DNA of 64,000 nucleotides from Nymphaea colorata (GCF_008831285.2 NC_045148.1:8747001-8811000); one strand, 5' to 3'; positions 37,396 through 47,955 are shown, counted from the first letter of the stretch. Notes: a model not told the origin generated them from the sequence alone. Translations and numbers: made by a program.

Positions 37396-37904
37396 ACTCT
37401 GAGGCAACAAGAACAAGGGGCCTTTGAACCCATTTCTAGATAATGGGTTGTAATCCTCTCACTCTCTTGGATGTGATATGGTGGGTATAGATTCTTATAT
37501 AGCTTTGGCTCTTCACAAAGCCTTTCATTCAGGCTGCCTAACCATCATGGATTTGTTATCTAAGCGACCATAATCTCAACAATTCTAAAGTAATTGAAAT
37601 GGCTCTTTTGACATAAATTGGTAGGTGCTAAACTCATCAGGAGAGTTTTTTGCTATTAATTTTTTCATTAAAAATGAAGAATGAAAAAAGATGTGAATGA
37701 ATATTAGATCACTAAAAACACTGTTACTTTTTTTTTTTTTTTATTTCATCTTCATCCATCCATGTGAGTTAAATTAATGGTTCAGATCATTGCTAACCGA
37801 TCTTCCACCTTAAGTAAGGTTGTTACTTGTAAGGGTATTATACCTACATATTACTTGAAAATTAAACTATACATTTTTAAGGGCACCGAGTTCATTTTAG
37901 AGTT

Positions 37905-38285
37905 GTTTGAACCGTCATGATAAACGGATGAGAAAAAAAAACAAGTAAAAAAAAAGTGACATACATTTTTGTCGTCTAGTATTAATTCACATATTTTTGT
38001 CTTTATTTTCCTCTCAACCATTTATCACAATATGAACCATCCTCATAAATGAGTTCAAAGTCATCATTCACTATATATATATATATATGAGCAACCATCT
38101 AACCAAGGTCATTTACAATGAAAAAAAGATGTGAATTAATATTAGATAATGAAAATGCTCACATTTTTCTCTTTATTTTTCTTTTAACCAACCATCATAT
38201 TACATCAGACTGCCCTAGTTAAAAGTTGGGTAACTCTGAAAATGCAGTGTCATTCAATTTTCACATATATATATATATATATATA
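37905..38285. mobile_element. Micron-like MITE pair bounded by (TA)n
   Basis: Unit 38089-38266 lies between (TA)n tracts. It begins TGAGCAACCATCT and ends CATTCAATTTTCACA, with AGATAATGAAAATG and TTTTTCTCTTTATTTTTCTT inside. The unit at about 37905-38070 shares the CATTTTTGTC/TTTGTCTTTATTTTCCTCTCAACCAT blocks and ends CATTCAC before (TA)n. A third copy is at 61791-62049. Insertion within TA microsatellites recalls the rice Micron type; that comparison is inference. Confidence 0.45.
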
Positions 38286-39154
38286 TTGAAAGTTTTGTTT
38301 TTTTTAAGGACATTGCATTCGAGTTACTTTTGTTATTAGAATACAGCTTCTTTTGAGGTCCTCTTTGTTCCTTAGAAAGTATACCTGGCTTTAACCTTTA
38401 GATTCTATGTCTACTTTTACCAGCTAAAATGCCTAACTGGTTGTATGTGTTATACTGGTGCACAAAATTTTACAAAAATAAAAATTAAAAAAAAAATAAA
38501 AAAACTATAAGAAGGCATTTTTAAAAAATACTAAAATGTCTCCATACTCTTCTTACTGCGTAAGTTGAGTGCCCATAATGGCGGAGGCAACTCAGTCTAA
38601 CTAAAAAGTATGAAGGGATTTGTCATGACTGGTGAAGCCAGCAAATGGTGTGACGCCAGTTACAGGTTCGAATTCGGTGAGCGCCATACCCTCACCCAAG
38701 TTCGAGTTGGCATAATAGGGTGGCTCGCCTCCAGCTGTGGCTATAAAAAATGTGATTTGTGTTCCTTTCAACTACAAAATTACATACATTGCCTTTCTCT
38801 GAGATAAATTTCTAAGTCCACTATTTTTGGCTTGGGGATTTTATATCATTTATTGAACAACAATGTCCTCTCTTCATCTGAATGTGGTTTCCTGTGTAAC
38901 AAATGGCAAAAATTTTCAATATTCAATCTGTTATGGATTCGCATCTAGTCAAATATCTTATTAAATTCAGACTCGGTTCTAATATAGTTTGAAATATATA
39001 TCTTATTTCAAATATATGAACATCCGAAAAAAATGGATACAGAGAAGAGTTTATCCAATTCAAATCCGATCCATTATAGAACTACTCATGGGCATCTCAA
39101 TTTCTTAATCACCAACATGAAAATTATAAAATTTCATCTTTGTACAGCGGAATC

Positions 39155-39430
39155 TGTAGAATGTTTGCAAACCTCTTGGTAAAAGTGTGTTAAGAACTAC
39201 AAGGGCTTGTGGCCTTTCCATTTTATTTTGGTAGCTTATGTAGTATGCTTGGTGCGTCTAATAATTGTGGGCTTGCTTTGTCGTGCAAGATAGGTACATG
39301 AAGTTGCATGATTGGTTTGTGTTCGTGAAGTAGGTTCCTCTTCTCAAGGCTCAATTATGTGGACTCTTGGCAAAGTTTATTCCTCAAGTGGGGAAAAAAA
39401 AATGGCAGTTCTTGCTTCATGACTATTCAT
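39155..39430 (+). repeat. Repeat R, diverged solitary copy
   Basis: The ordered blocks GTTTGCAAACCTCTTGG, CTACAAGGGCTTG, GTACATGAAGTTGCA, CTCAAGGCTCAATTA, AAAGTTTATTCCTCAAGT and GGCAGTTCTTGCTT match both arms of the GH3 palindrome (45203-45508 and, inverted, 46003-46278). Here it stands alone, without GH3 sequence, which shows that the palindrome arms contain a dispersed repeat. Its class is unknown. Confidence 0.75.
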
Positions 39431-41339
39431 AGGTTGAAGCGGGTCAGGATCAGTAGCAGAATTAGAAATTTTTAGCTGATGGGTAATGGCTACTGTTGTA
39501 GAAACTTTTATTTTTTATGGGGCAACATACATGAATAAATTCTCATTTTTTATGGGGCACAACATACATAAATAACTAAATAATTATAAGACAAATTTTG
39601 TTGCTAAGGTGGGCAACTGCCCACACCAGCTTACGTAGGCTCCACTACTGGTCAGGTCAGGATCCATATAAGCATCTCAGTTCACAAACTGCTGGTTATA
39701 TGCACTGTCTGGTGCATTAAAAAAAACATGTAGATGATGTAATGATCAGAATACCCTTTGTTAGGAAAAGGAAAGCCTAGTGAAAAAGTTAAAAGTTTTA
39801 AAAAAAAATTGTTTTGAAAATGTCTAAAATACCCCAACTCCCACGAAGCTTTGGTTGGCACAAAAGGAGATGGAGCACAAGAGCATATTATATGTTAGCC
39901 CCAAAAACGGGAATGCGCGTTTCAAATCTCGAAATGACAAAAAATGCTTTTTTTTTTTTTTGCTCTTAACCGTCAAGAAAAATGAAAAAAAGACCACCAA
40001 CTTGAGATTTAGTAAGCATCTTGCTGCATGTTTTTCCCAAATATCGCGTTTTCTTTATCATTATCGTGCTGCTTTTGATGAGTATGTTTTTCACAAATCC
40101 AAAGAGCAGTTTTGCATAAGAACGAGATGCGATGCCTTCTTTGAAGTTGAATCAATCTTTTTGAGATGCATTAGAATGCCCTGGGATTTCGGAGCCATGA
40201 AATCACCAGAGCATCATAATAAATTGAGAGAGAAGGTGCATTAGAATTCATATTTATGTATCGAGTTCTTTTTTGGTAGAAAATGGCTTGAATTTGCAAC
40301 AGTAAAGCATATGGGAAATGGGATCCTAATTATCAGAAAGAAGGAAGCCATGGCTTGAAACTATTTATCCTAACAATTGACGCCCTTGTTCATGCTTCAG
40401 GGAAGAGAAGAGGAGGGGTACAGTAGAAGTTACGTGCATCTGTAATCTTCAGATCTCAAATATCATGACTAGAATTTGACCAATCAAACTGGCGTTCGAA
40501 TCTATTGTTATATAAAATATGTGGATTTATCTCTTGATGTAGACTTGTATTATAATAGTCAAGTGGACCATACTTTATCAGGCTATGTTGGCCAGCTCCT
40601 TGCTAACTTTCAGATTGGAATCTTCTGATCTTTTACTTGATCACAAACAGATCACTATAGCCAAAGTCAATTCTTTAAGCATTGAACAGGAGCACGCTTT
40701 TCACAATATTATAACTTCTGAGAGATCTCTCTATTGAGAAGTCATTAGGCCTACCAGAAAACAACTCTTAAAAACTGGCCAATATGGCTAAGCCCATGTG
40801 ACAGAAAAACCAAAAACGTCGACCCATTAGAAAAATCTGCTTCATAAGTTTTAGCTCAGGGTTTCCGGGAAGAACACGTAAGGCGAAAGATTTCTCTCCG
40901 ATGCTTCTTGGTTCTTGCTTGAGTTATTCCGCTGCTGCCAAGTTGATTAAATTGAGAAGCCATTTGGGTATTGGTCACTGCTTTTTTATTATTTCTCTCT
41001 TCTGTCTCCTCTATAATTTTCTCTATCTAGAGAGTTGGAAAAGAGAGTTGAATGCATTCAAAGAGTGAGGAAGGAGGTGGTCAATCGTCAAACACCAAGG
41101 TGTGGAAATTCCTTTCTTGACTTGAAGGAACTGCTTTGTACATGGCCAATATCTCAGTGGAACTAAACATGTTAAGTGACAGCTATTCGAGAGTATTTTC
41201 TAATACCACAATGGAGAAAGTGAAAGAAAGGAAGGGCAACAAGTGGGGATCCTAACTAAATGTAGCAAGCAACTTCTTTTTTCTCTTTCTAAAGTACTCC
41301 AATTGTGTTGTACAAACACACATTGACACAAGAAAGAGA
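39431..41339. other. Intergenic DNA downstream of the GH3 gene
   Basis: It contains a dispersed repeat around 39450-39660 (GGTGGGCAACTGCCCAC and a GTAGGCTCCACTACTGG end) and a 129-codon plus-strand frame at 39855-40244 with no recognisable domain. The last few hundred bases should include the GH3 3' UTR (minus strand). No other gene is seen. Confidence 0.5.
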
Positions 41340-43924
41340 CTAATTGTGGTTGTTCCATTGCTTGTGGCCAGGTGCCCATTTGGGGCACTTGGGACTGAAG
41401 TAGCTAGAGAGGACTCTAGAGTTGAGCAGCTCAATTATGGGTTTGAACTTCACACACCTTGGGGTCTTGTACTGGTTAATGGAGGCCCCATTGCTGAGGG
41501 CATAGTCCATGAGCTTGTCGAAGGTCCCGGCCTCGACGATCTTGATCTCGAGCGGGCCGATCGACTTGTCGGAGACGCGGCCTTGCCGGTAGACACTGTT
41601 GAGTGACTCTTCTATGGTGAGGCAGCAATCTTCAAAGATACATGGGGGGATTGGAGTTGCACCGTGTTTGAGCTCCCAGAACAGCACATAGTGACCCGGT
41701 ATGGCGCTGGTGTCTGCATGGCTGGTGTACTCGGCGAGGGTGGCATCAAATGGCTCGAGGTGGTGCACGGCATTCTTGACCGCGTTTTGGAGCTCGACCT
41801 CATCGGTCTTGTCGGAATCGATGCTGAGAACCACATTTTTCCGGCAGACGAACTGGAATTGGGGAGCCTTGTTCTTGAAGCCGGAGACCCTCAAGAGATC
41901 ACCAACTCTGTAGCGATAGAGACCTGTAACGACATGATCAAATCAACATCTCAATCAACTACCATTGTAATAAGCAACCACTAGAAATGCAAAAAAAAAA
42001 CCGTGTCAAAAGCACCAATCAAACTCATTTACTACTTCCAGAAATGGCAACCGTTGCTTCTTTATGTACAAAAGCTAAAAGCACAATTTCCTAAACGATC
42101 TTATCCTTCAAGAAATAATATCAAACAAGTGAAAAAGAAACAAGAAATACCACTAGGAGAAAAAGAAGATTTAAACATTCAAATTTCAAGAGGAATGCAC
42201 AAAGAAATATCGAAGTTTTGTCCAATAAAGTTAAAAGAGTCAAGACCACTTCAACGGTGGCATTGTCAAGACAGTTGAAGGAAGCAACAACAAATTCAAA
42301 ACTAAACCAGAACAGTTCTCACCTGCATAAGTGGTAACCACAAGCTCATACTCATGGCCAAGCTTCACATTAACAAGTTCCACAAGTTCCTTCTGTTCCT
42401 TCTCGCTCAGCGTCTTGGAGATGGCATGAGAGTCGGTGACACCGTTGCTTCTGTGAACGGGAAGGAACTCAAAGTAGGCCATGGTTGGGATCAGGGTGTA
42501 GGACACATCCTTGGGGTCACACAAAGGGCTGAGGTTCAGCCCAAAATAGCACTCGGAAGAGGCATACATGGTGCAAACCAGAGGGAGGCCATTGCCATAG
42601 AAATCAAGTGTTGGGATGTACTGCGACATGGTGCCCGTCACAATAACGTCTATGTACTTGGTGTTAGGCCACAGCCTGGGAATGATCCCTTGCCACGAGT
42701 TCTTGCGGCACTCGCGCTCGACGAAGTCGGCGAGCTTGGGGTCCGGCTTGAGAAGTTCGGCCACGGCGGCGCGGACGGAGGGATCCGTGATCCGGTCATC
42801 AAGCTTCCCCGTCCGGATGTCGTCGACGAGTTGAGGCCAGTTTTGTTCCAGGAACTTGATCGCCCGGATGAAGCCGGAGGCGAAGACGGCGCCCACCCGG
42901 AGGACCTCTCTGTGCAGGATGAGGCCGCAGAGGAGCTGGGAGTACATGCTCTGGAAGGAGTCCGGGCACAGGATGGTCTCGTTTGGGCTGGTGTAGTTGG
43001 TGTATGGGTCAAAGGGCCTGTTGGTGAAGTACTTGCTCCTGTAGTAGCTGGTGAGCACCGGGCGGGCCACCAGGCCTCCTGGCGTCCTGGCCTCAGACTT
43101 CACAAAGAGGAAGTACATGCCCTTGCCCTTGTCAAGCCCCGGCACAAACTGGTCCATCACAGGCATCAGCAGACTGTAGAGCAGGGACCGCCTCCCTAGC
43201 TCCTGCTCAATGGTGGGCATCAGCTTCCTCTCTCCTCCCGAAGTTCCTGAACTGCATTTCCAGAAAACAACGGAAGAACCCATCAAAATCAGGAAAAACC
43301 CAAGCAGGAAAAGCATCAAACATTTGTTGGCAGGCGTGATAATGATGCCAGAAGGTGCTTCACATGAAGAACTGCAACTGGCAATCCGCACTGCGCCAAA
43401 CCGATCGCTCACAGGGATTTTGTTTTTTTCTTTTTCCTTTTCTGGAAAATGGAAATGCAACAGTGGAGTACTCCACTGTCCGCCTCTTCTTTTTCTTTGA
43501 AAAAGAGGTCACCCTGCATCTCACAACAACCCTCCGCTCCGCCGGCAACCAGACTCTCTTATCAAACACGGTTCTACAGCGCGGCCGGTTGAGCTCACCT
43601 AGTAAGAAATTCCGACACGGGGTCGGCCGAGAGGATCGGTGACTTGTCGCCATTGGCGATCCTGTGTATGTCGGGCTGTATATCGTCGTAGCCGATGACG
43701 GGAAGAAGCTTCTTGAAGCTCTCCCGGTCGGTCCGGCCGTCGAGGCCGTAGCGACGGAGGTACTCGACATGGGCATTGCGGGAGAGGATCTCCCCCAGCA
43801 CCCGCTCCTGCACCTGGTCCGCGTTGCTGGTCACATCCTCAATGTATTGCAGTGCCTCCTTGAGCCGATCAAACGGCTTAGGGACCATGGCTTGGTCGTG
43901 CTTAACCTTTGGTGCCTCCGGCAT
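41340..43924 (-). CDS. GH3: GH3 acyl-acid amido synthetase (probably group II, auxin-conjugating)
   Basis: Three exons on the minus strand: 43599-43924, 42323-43251 and 41340-41923, giving 612 residues, normal for GH3 (about 600). Introns of 347 and 399 bp have GT-AG ends. The first joins in phase 2 (Ser109), the second in phase 1 (Gly419), each restoring a conserved motif. GH3 enzymes adenylate an acid such as indole-3-acetic acid and transfer it to an amino acid, controlling free hormone in the cytosol. ATP-site motif 1, [10 protein letters not shown], is at 109-118; motif 2, YASSE, at 338-342; motif 3, YRYRVGD, at 421-427. The C terminus ([31 protein letters not shown]) is typical of group II; substrate choice is inferred. 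The start at 43924 gives the usual N terminus; an in-frame ATG at 44131 lies upstream of the TATA box and is not used. A 281-codon antisense frame over exon 2 is a shadow. Confidence 0.95.
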
Positions 43925-44103
43925 GGTTTCAGCCTTAAAACACTTCCTTACTACTAACGCCGTCGCCGGAAAATGACGATGACAAGGACGAAGAAGAAGA
44001 AAAATACAGACAAGGAAGCAAAAGAGCCGGAGTTGCCGGTGAGAGAGAGTTAAGGAAGTGAGAGAGGTGAGGAATGGATGGTGTTGGTGCGGTGTGAAAG
44101 GGG

Positions 44104-44111
44104 TATATATA
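44104..44111 (-). promoter_or_regulatory. TATA box of the GH3 gene
   Basis: The minus strand reads GCTATATATACCCC, about 180 bp upstream of the start codon at 43924, implying a 5' UTR of roughly 150 nt. In the duplicated promoter the corresponding site is CCTATAATACCCC (47431-47443), two bases shorter. I saw no canonical TGTCTC auxin element in the 1.2 kb upstream, only related TGTCNN and CGTCTC words. Confidence 0.75.
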
Positions 44112-44237
44112 GCGGTGTCCTTTGGACTCAAGGGTGCCTGTACTCCACTCGAACCAATGGCTCATTTAAAAATTCCTTTATTTTTAAAAAAATCAAACGA
44201 TCTTTTTTTTTCTTAAGCTCCCCTTTCTCGGGCTGTG

Positions 44238-44855
44238 CTCGTCGTACAAGGAAACCGGCAAACCCGTCTGGGATCGGAACACCGGGGCACACAGTCCCAA
44301 GAGCATAAGCAAATCGTGGGCCCCAACGGCGGGTTTGGCCCCATCATGGGGATGCCACAGTCCCTGTCAGTGAGATCAACTAAGTTTTCGGGTCCAACCG
44401 ACTCCATAGATCCGACCCGAATCTCCACCGGCTGTCGCCGTAACTGTACCGGTGGACCGACCACCGGCCGGCGACCACATTTCCCGGAAACGTCGGCTCG
44501 GGTGGTTAGAGCACGCCCCACGCTTGGGGTTCGGCTGAGCTGTCCCTGGGGCCCACACTCCAACCGCCTGCACTGAGGGCACGTGTACGAGTGAAACTCT
44601 TTCACTGTCCCTGTCATCGCTCCCAAAATAAATTTCCGAAGCTCGGAATTCCTCACCGAGTCAGTGAAACCGTCTCGCCCGGCAGTCCACAAAGGTTCGG
44701 ATCGGTCCGAGGGTCACGATTCAGTAGTCCAAGGAGTTCACGGTTCCGGAACACCTGGAACAGGGAGATTGGCTGAGCCCACCGCGGCAAGGTGGGCGAA
44801 GGAGGCAAGGCGATCGGCGTGAGGGCGGTTGTCGTTACGCGGCGGCGGGGGACGA
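44238..44855. other. Left-arm-only GC-rich block in the GH3 upstream region
   Basis: This 618-bp segment is missing from the right arm, where AAAAAGTCA runs directly into CAGCCCGAG (about 47299-47302). The junction shows only a CA microhomology, favouring deletion in the right arm over insertion in the left. The block is GC-rich, has a CACGTG motif near 44581 and gives open frames (for example 44213-44692 minus) without a known domain. Confidence 0.55.
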
Positions 44856-45196
44856 TGACTTTTTCTTGTTTTCTTTTTTTTTTTCCCGGCGATCTTTTGG
44901 TTCCCCGGCGACTCGCCGGCCGAGCTCATTCGGTGGGTTCGAATACGACAGCGTGCGGGGCGGACCCACCGGAGGTGGGTCCGATCCGATCCGCTTCGGG
45001 ACACGCGGCGGAGCCCCTGCCTCATCTCCGTCATGTCTTTAGCTAGCTGGCGTTGCATCTCCTGGAAGCACGCCATGCCACGTGGCCGGTGACGGTCAAA
45101 GCTGACCGGGAGACGGACGGCCGGGATTCGGGTCGGCCTGAGCTGGCTCAGGAATCATGGACACACGAGCCCCGGTCGCGCGTGTGATCGGCGAGT
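44856..45196 (-). repeat. GC-rich block, left copy, with a short gag-like frame
   Basis: Read on the minus strand it contains a frame beginning MACFQEMQRQLAKD (start at 45076) and then RRVSRSGSDRTH. The copy at 46978-47300 has MAEFEEMQRQLAKD followed by the same second block. An EMQRQLAK-type start recalls the first residues of some plant LTR-retrotransposon gag genes, but no further gag, protease or polymerase motif follows, so this is weak inference. Both copies hold a CCACGTGG palindrome (near 45077 and 47081) and are inverted relative to each other. Confidence 0.45.
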
Positions 45197-45202
45197 TTTG
45201 TA

Positions 45203-45508
45203 TAGAAGAGTCTTTGCAAACTGTAGAGTGTTTGCAAACCTCTTGGAGGCATGCTATTCTTGGTGAAAGTGTGCTACAAGGGCTTGGGATTTGATTTTGA
45301 TAGCTTGTGCAGCATGCTTGGTGCATCTACTAATTGTGGTCTTCATTTGTCGTGTAATATATGTACATGAAGTTGCACCAGAGGCTTGTGTTAGCAAAGA
45401 CGGTTTCTCTTCCTAAGGCTCAATTAAGTGGATTCTTGGCCTCAAAGTTTATTCCTCAAGTACTAAAAGGTGGCAGTTCTTGCTTTAAGACTGATGATAG
45501 GCTGAAAT
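45203..45508 (+). repeat. Repeat R, left palindrome arm
   Basis: It is the same sequence as 46003-46278 inverted and a closer match to it than to the solitary copy at 39155-39430. It directly adjoins the GH3 exon-2 fragment at 45509. Confidence 0.8.
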
Positions 45509-45768
45509 GGCCAAGCTTCAGATTAACAAGTTCCACGAGTTCCTTCTGTTCCTTCTCGCTCGGCGTCTTGGAGATGGCATGAGAGTCAGTGACACCGTTG
45601 CTTCTGTGAAGGGGAAGGAACTCAAAGTAGGCCATGGTTGGGATCAGGGTGTAGGACACACGAAGGGCTGAGGTTCAGCCCAAAGTAGCACTCGGAAGAG
45701 GCATACATGGTGCAAACCAGAGGGAGGTTTTGCCATTGCCATAGAAATCAAGTGTTGGGATGTACTGC
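45509..45768 (-). pseudogene. GH3 exon-2 fragment, antisense arm of hairpin
   Basis: It corresponds to 42356-42626 of the intact gene (about residues 318-408, from the SQYIPTL region to VKLGH). It is very similar by eye but has a deletion of about 16 bp near 45660 and a small change near 45727 (GGTTTTG). It cannot encode a functional enzyme. It faces its inverted partner at 45769-46002 across the palindrome centre and abuts repeat R at 45508. Confidence 0.9.
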
Positions 45769-46002
45769 GATGGCAATGGCCTCCCTCTGGTTTGCACCAT
45801 GTATGCCTCTTCCGAGTGCTACTTTGGGCTGAACCTCAGCCCTTTGTGTGACCCCAAGGATGTGTCCTACACCCTGATCTCAACCGTGGCCTACTTTGAG
45901 TTCCTTCCCCTTCACAAAAGCAACGGGGTCACCGACTCTCATGCCATCTCCAAGACGCTGAGCTAGAAGGTACTCGTGGAACTTGTTAATGTCAAGCTTG
46001 GC
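45769..46002 (+). pseudogene. GH3 exon-2 fragment, sense arm of hairpin
   Basis: It encodes the [15 protein letters not shown] motif region through [16 protein letters not shown], then an in-frame TAG (about 45964) where the intact gene continues. The match resumes to VNVKLG and stops at 46002, where repeat R begins. Unlike the antisense arm it lacks the deletion of about 16 bp, so the two arms have diverged independently since they formed. Confidence 0.9.
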
Positions 46003-46278
46003 TTAAAGCAAGAACTGCCATTTTTTTAGTACTTGAGGAATAAACATTGAGGCCACCACCTAATTGAGCCTTTGGAAGAGAAACCGGCTTTGCTAACACA
46101 AACCTCTGGTGCAACTTCATGTACATATCTTACACGACAAATGAAGACTACTATATGCATGAAGCATGCTGCACAAGCTATCAAAATCAAATCCAAAAGC
46201 AAGCCCTTGTAGCTTGTAGCACACTTTCACCAAGAATAGCATACCTCCAAGAGGTTTGCAAACACTCTTCTATACAAA
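46003..46278 (-). repeat. Repeat R, right palindrome arm
   Basis: Inverted copy of 45203-45508, from AGCAAGAACTGCC at the GH3 junction to TCTTCTATACAAA at 46278. Confidence 0.8.
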
Positions 46279-46977
46279 GATGAAAAATACTCATAATTTT
46301 CACTATGCTTCTCTTTCATAATTTTAAAATCTAACTACATCTTCTTTTGCTTTTTCCCCTACAATTTCGCCACCCTCTAGTGTGTAAGAAGCTGGAGCAT
46401 TGAATGGCTGTAAAAATAGACGTCCTAAAAAAAAAAGGGGTGAGAGACAAAGATCGATGCATATTAAACTATCAATGATATCTCAACCAAAACTTAACAC
46501 TCTTCAATACCATCAAGATAAGAGCCATTCAGGTTTGAACTAGGCCGTGGTCATCCTATGCCACCCAACCCGACAGGTTTCGATATCCAAATACAACATT
46601 TAGACTTTAAACAATTGGTGACCCGATGAAAATATCAGGTTATTGCCAGATATTGCCAAAACCAAAGGTTTGAACGAATTCCACAATATTATAAAGATGT
46701 TTTACTAGGTAGATATAATATTGTGACATTTTGGACAAGGTCGTCAATAGGACCAGGCTGTACATTCTAGGACCAGCGTGGCTTGGACCGAACCCGACCG
46801 ACTCCGGACCTGTAAAAAAATGGCCGCGACTGACCAAATGAATGGGCGAGATCCAAGACCATACTTTTATATTAAGGTCTACTTCAATTAATTCGTCGAA
46901 TATTATACCCTTCTCCCTTCCTGTGAACACGAAAAAACAATTCCTCGGAGGAAAATCGGGACCAGGGGAGCGGCCAC
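46279..46977. other. Right-arm-only block of the palindrome
   Basis: This 699-bp stretch has no counterpart in the left arm, where repeat R joins the GC-rich block directly at about 45197-45203. It is AT-rich, with (CT)- and A-rich tracts and no gene. It is either an insertion in the right arm or sequence deleted from the left. Confidence 0.6.
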
Positions 46978-47300
46978 AAAACTCGCCGATCACACGCGCG
47001 ACTGGGGCTCGTGTGTCCACGATTCCTGCGACAGCTCAGGCCGACCCGAATCCGGGCCGTCCGTCTCCCGGCCACCTGCCACGTGGCATGGCGGAATTCG
47101 AGGAGATGCAACGCCAGCTAGCTAAAGACAAAAGGGAGACGAGGCAGGAGCTCCGCCGCGTGTCCCGAAGCGGATCGGATCGGACCCACATCCGGTGGGT
47201 TCGCCCCGGACGGTGTCGTATTCGAACGCACCCAATGAGCTCGGCCGGCGAGTCGCCGGGGAACCAAACGATTGCCGGGAAAAAAAAAAAGGAAAAAGTC
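46978..47300 (+). repeat. GC-rich block, right copy, with a short gag-like frame
   Basis: Inverted partner of 44856-45196. Its frame begins at 47089 (MAEFEEMQRQLAKDK) and reads on through RRVSRSGSDRTH. No downstream retroelement domains follow. Confidence 0.45.
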
Positions 47301-47302
47301 AC

Positions 47303-47617
47303 AGCCCGAGAAAGGGGAGCTTGAGGGTGCTCAAGAAAAAAAGATCGTTTGAATTTTCAAAAATAAAGGAATTTTTGAATGAGCCATTTGTTCCAGTGGA
47401 GTACAGGCACCCTTGAGTCCAAAGGACACCCCTATAATACCCCTTTCACACCGCACCAACACCATCCATTCCTCACCTCTCTCACTTCCTTAACTCTCTC
47501 TCACCGGCAGCTCCGGCTCTTTTGCTTCCTTGTCTGTATTTTTCTTCTTCTTAGTCCTTGTCATCGTCATTTTCCGGCGACGGCGTTAGTAGTAAGGAAG
47601 TGTTTTAAGGCTAAAAC
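47303..47617 (+). promoter_or_regulatory. Duplicated GH3 core promoter and 5' UTR
   Basis: Inverted copy of 43930-44235. From CACAGCCCGAGAAAGG through the TATA region (CCTATAATACCCC, 47431-47443) and the CT-rich 5' UTR to TTTTAAGGCT it differs from the functional promoter at only about ten positions in the last 235 bp. It faces right, away from the hairpin, and so forms a divergent pair with the real GH3 promoter. The altered TATA sequence may weaken it. Confidence 0.8.
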
Positions 47618-47947
47618 TCTATTGTCACAAAAAATGTGTACGAGTGTTAGACAGTGGAGAAAAAGACGGATATAATACGGCAAAGTTATATATTTTAAAA
47701 ATAAAACGAAAAACTTTAAAACATTTAATAAATATTAAAAATTATAAAAAATAAAAATTAATAAAAAAAAGGCAAAAAAGGAAATTAATGGTAAAAAACA
47801 AAAAAAACATATAATACCGGTATTATATGGGTATTATAAGTGTTTTTTGTTTTTTGACGTTTTAAAAAAAACATGTTTTATACGACTGACTTGTTTTTCA
47901 CATTTTATACGCTTTTTTTTAATAAAACATATTTTTTGTAACAATGA
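47618..47947. mobile_element. MITE (330 bp) inserted in the duplicated GH3 5' UTR
   Basis: The left end is TCTATTGTCACAAAAAA and the right end, inverted, TCATTGTTACAAAAAA. The element interrupts TTAAGGCT / GAAACCATG, which is continuous in the intact gene. Flanking CTAAAAC (47611-47617) and CTGAAAC (47948-47954) are a 6-of-7 direct repeat and look like the target duplication. The interior is AT-rich and non-coding. The superfamily is uncertain (hAT-like or Mutator-like). Confidence 0.75.
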
Positions 47948-47955
47948 CTGAAACC

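Larger units (their letters stand above)
26281..39154. other. Gene-poor 12.9-kb region
   Basis: No gene supported. Embedded objects are two CACGTG G-box motifs (29529-29534 and 29640-29645), a duplicated GACTTGGTGGCCCATAT near 30767 and 30792, a 13-bp stem hairpin (35554-35589), an (AT)n run near 35693, a GC-rich stretch (36840-37170) that looks like a 5' UTR or promoter but leads into repeat A (37238-37395), and Micron-like elements (37905-38285). Open frames such as 29403-29729 minus or 32533-32742 plus have no recognisable domain. Confidence 0.5.

Noticed and set aside
38585-38740. Possible SINE with B-box-like CAGGTTCGAATTC
   Set aside because: No convincing A box at the right distance and no A-rich tail or target duplication. 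It is too weak to annotate.
39855-40244. 129-codon plus-strand frame
   Set aside because: No recognisable domain; it is rich in codons from A/T runs and lies in repeat-dense DNA. It is probably chance.
42354-43199. 281-codon open frame on the plus strand
   Set aside because: It lies entirely antisense to GH3 exon 2. Its length follows from the GC-rich codon use of the real gene and it shows no known domain.
43925-44131. Upstream in-frame ATG extension of GH3 exon 1 (start at 44131)
   Set aside because: It would place the TATA box inside the coding region and adds a segment absent from known GH3 proteins. The start at 43924 gives the usual N terminus.
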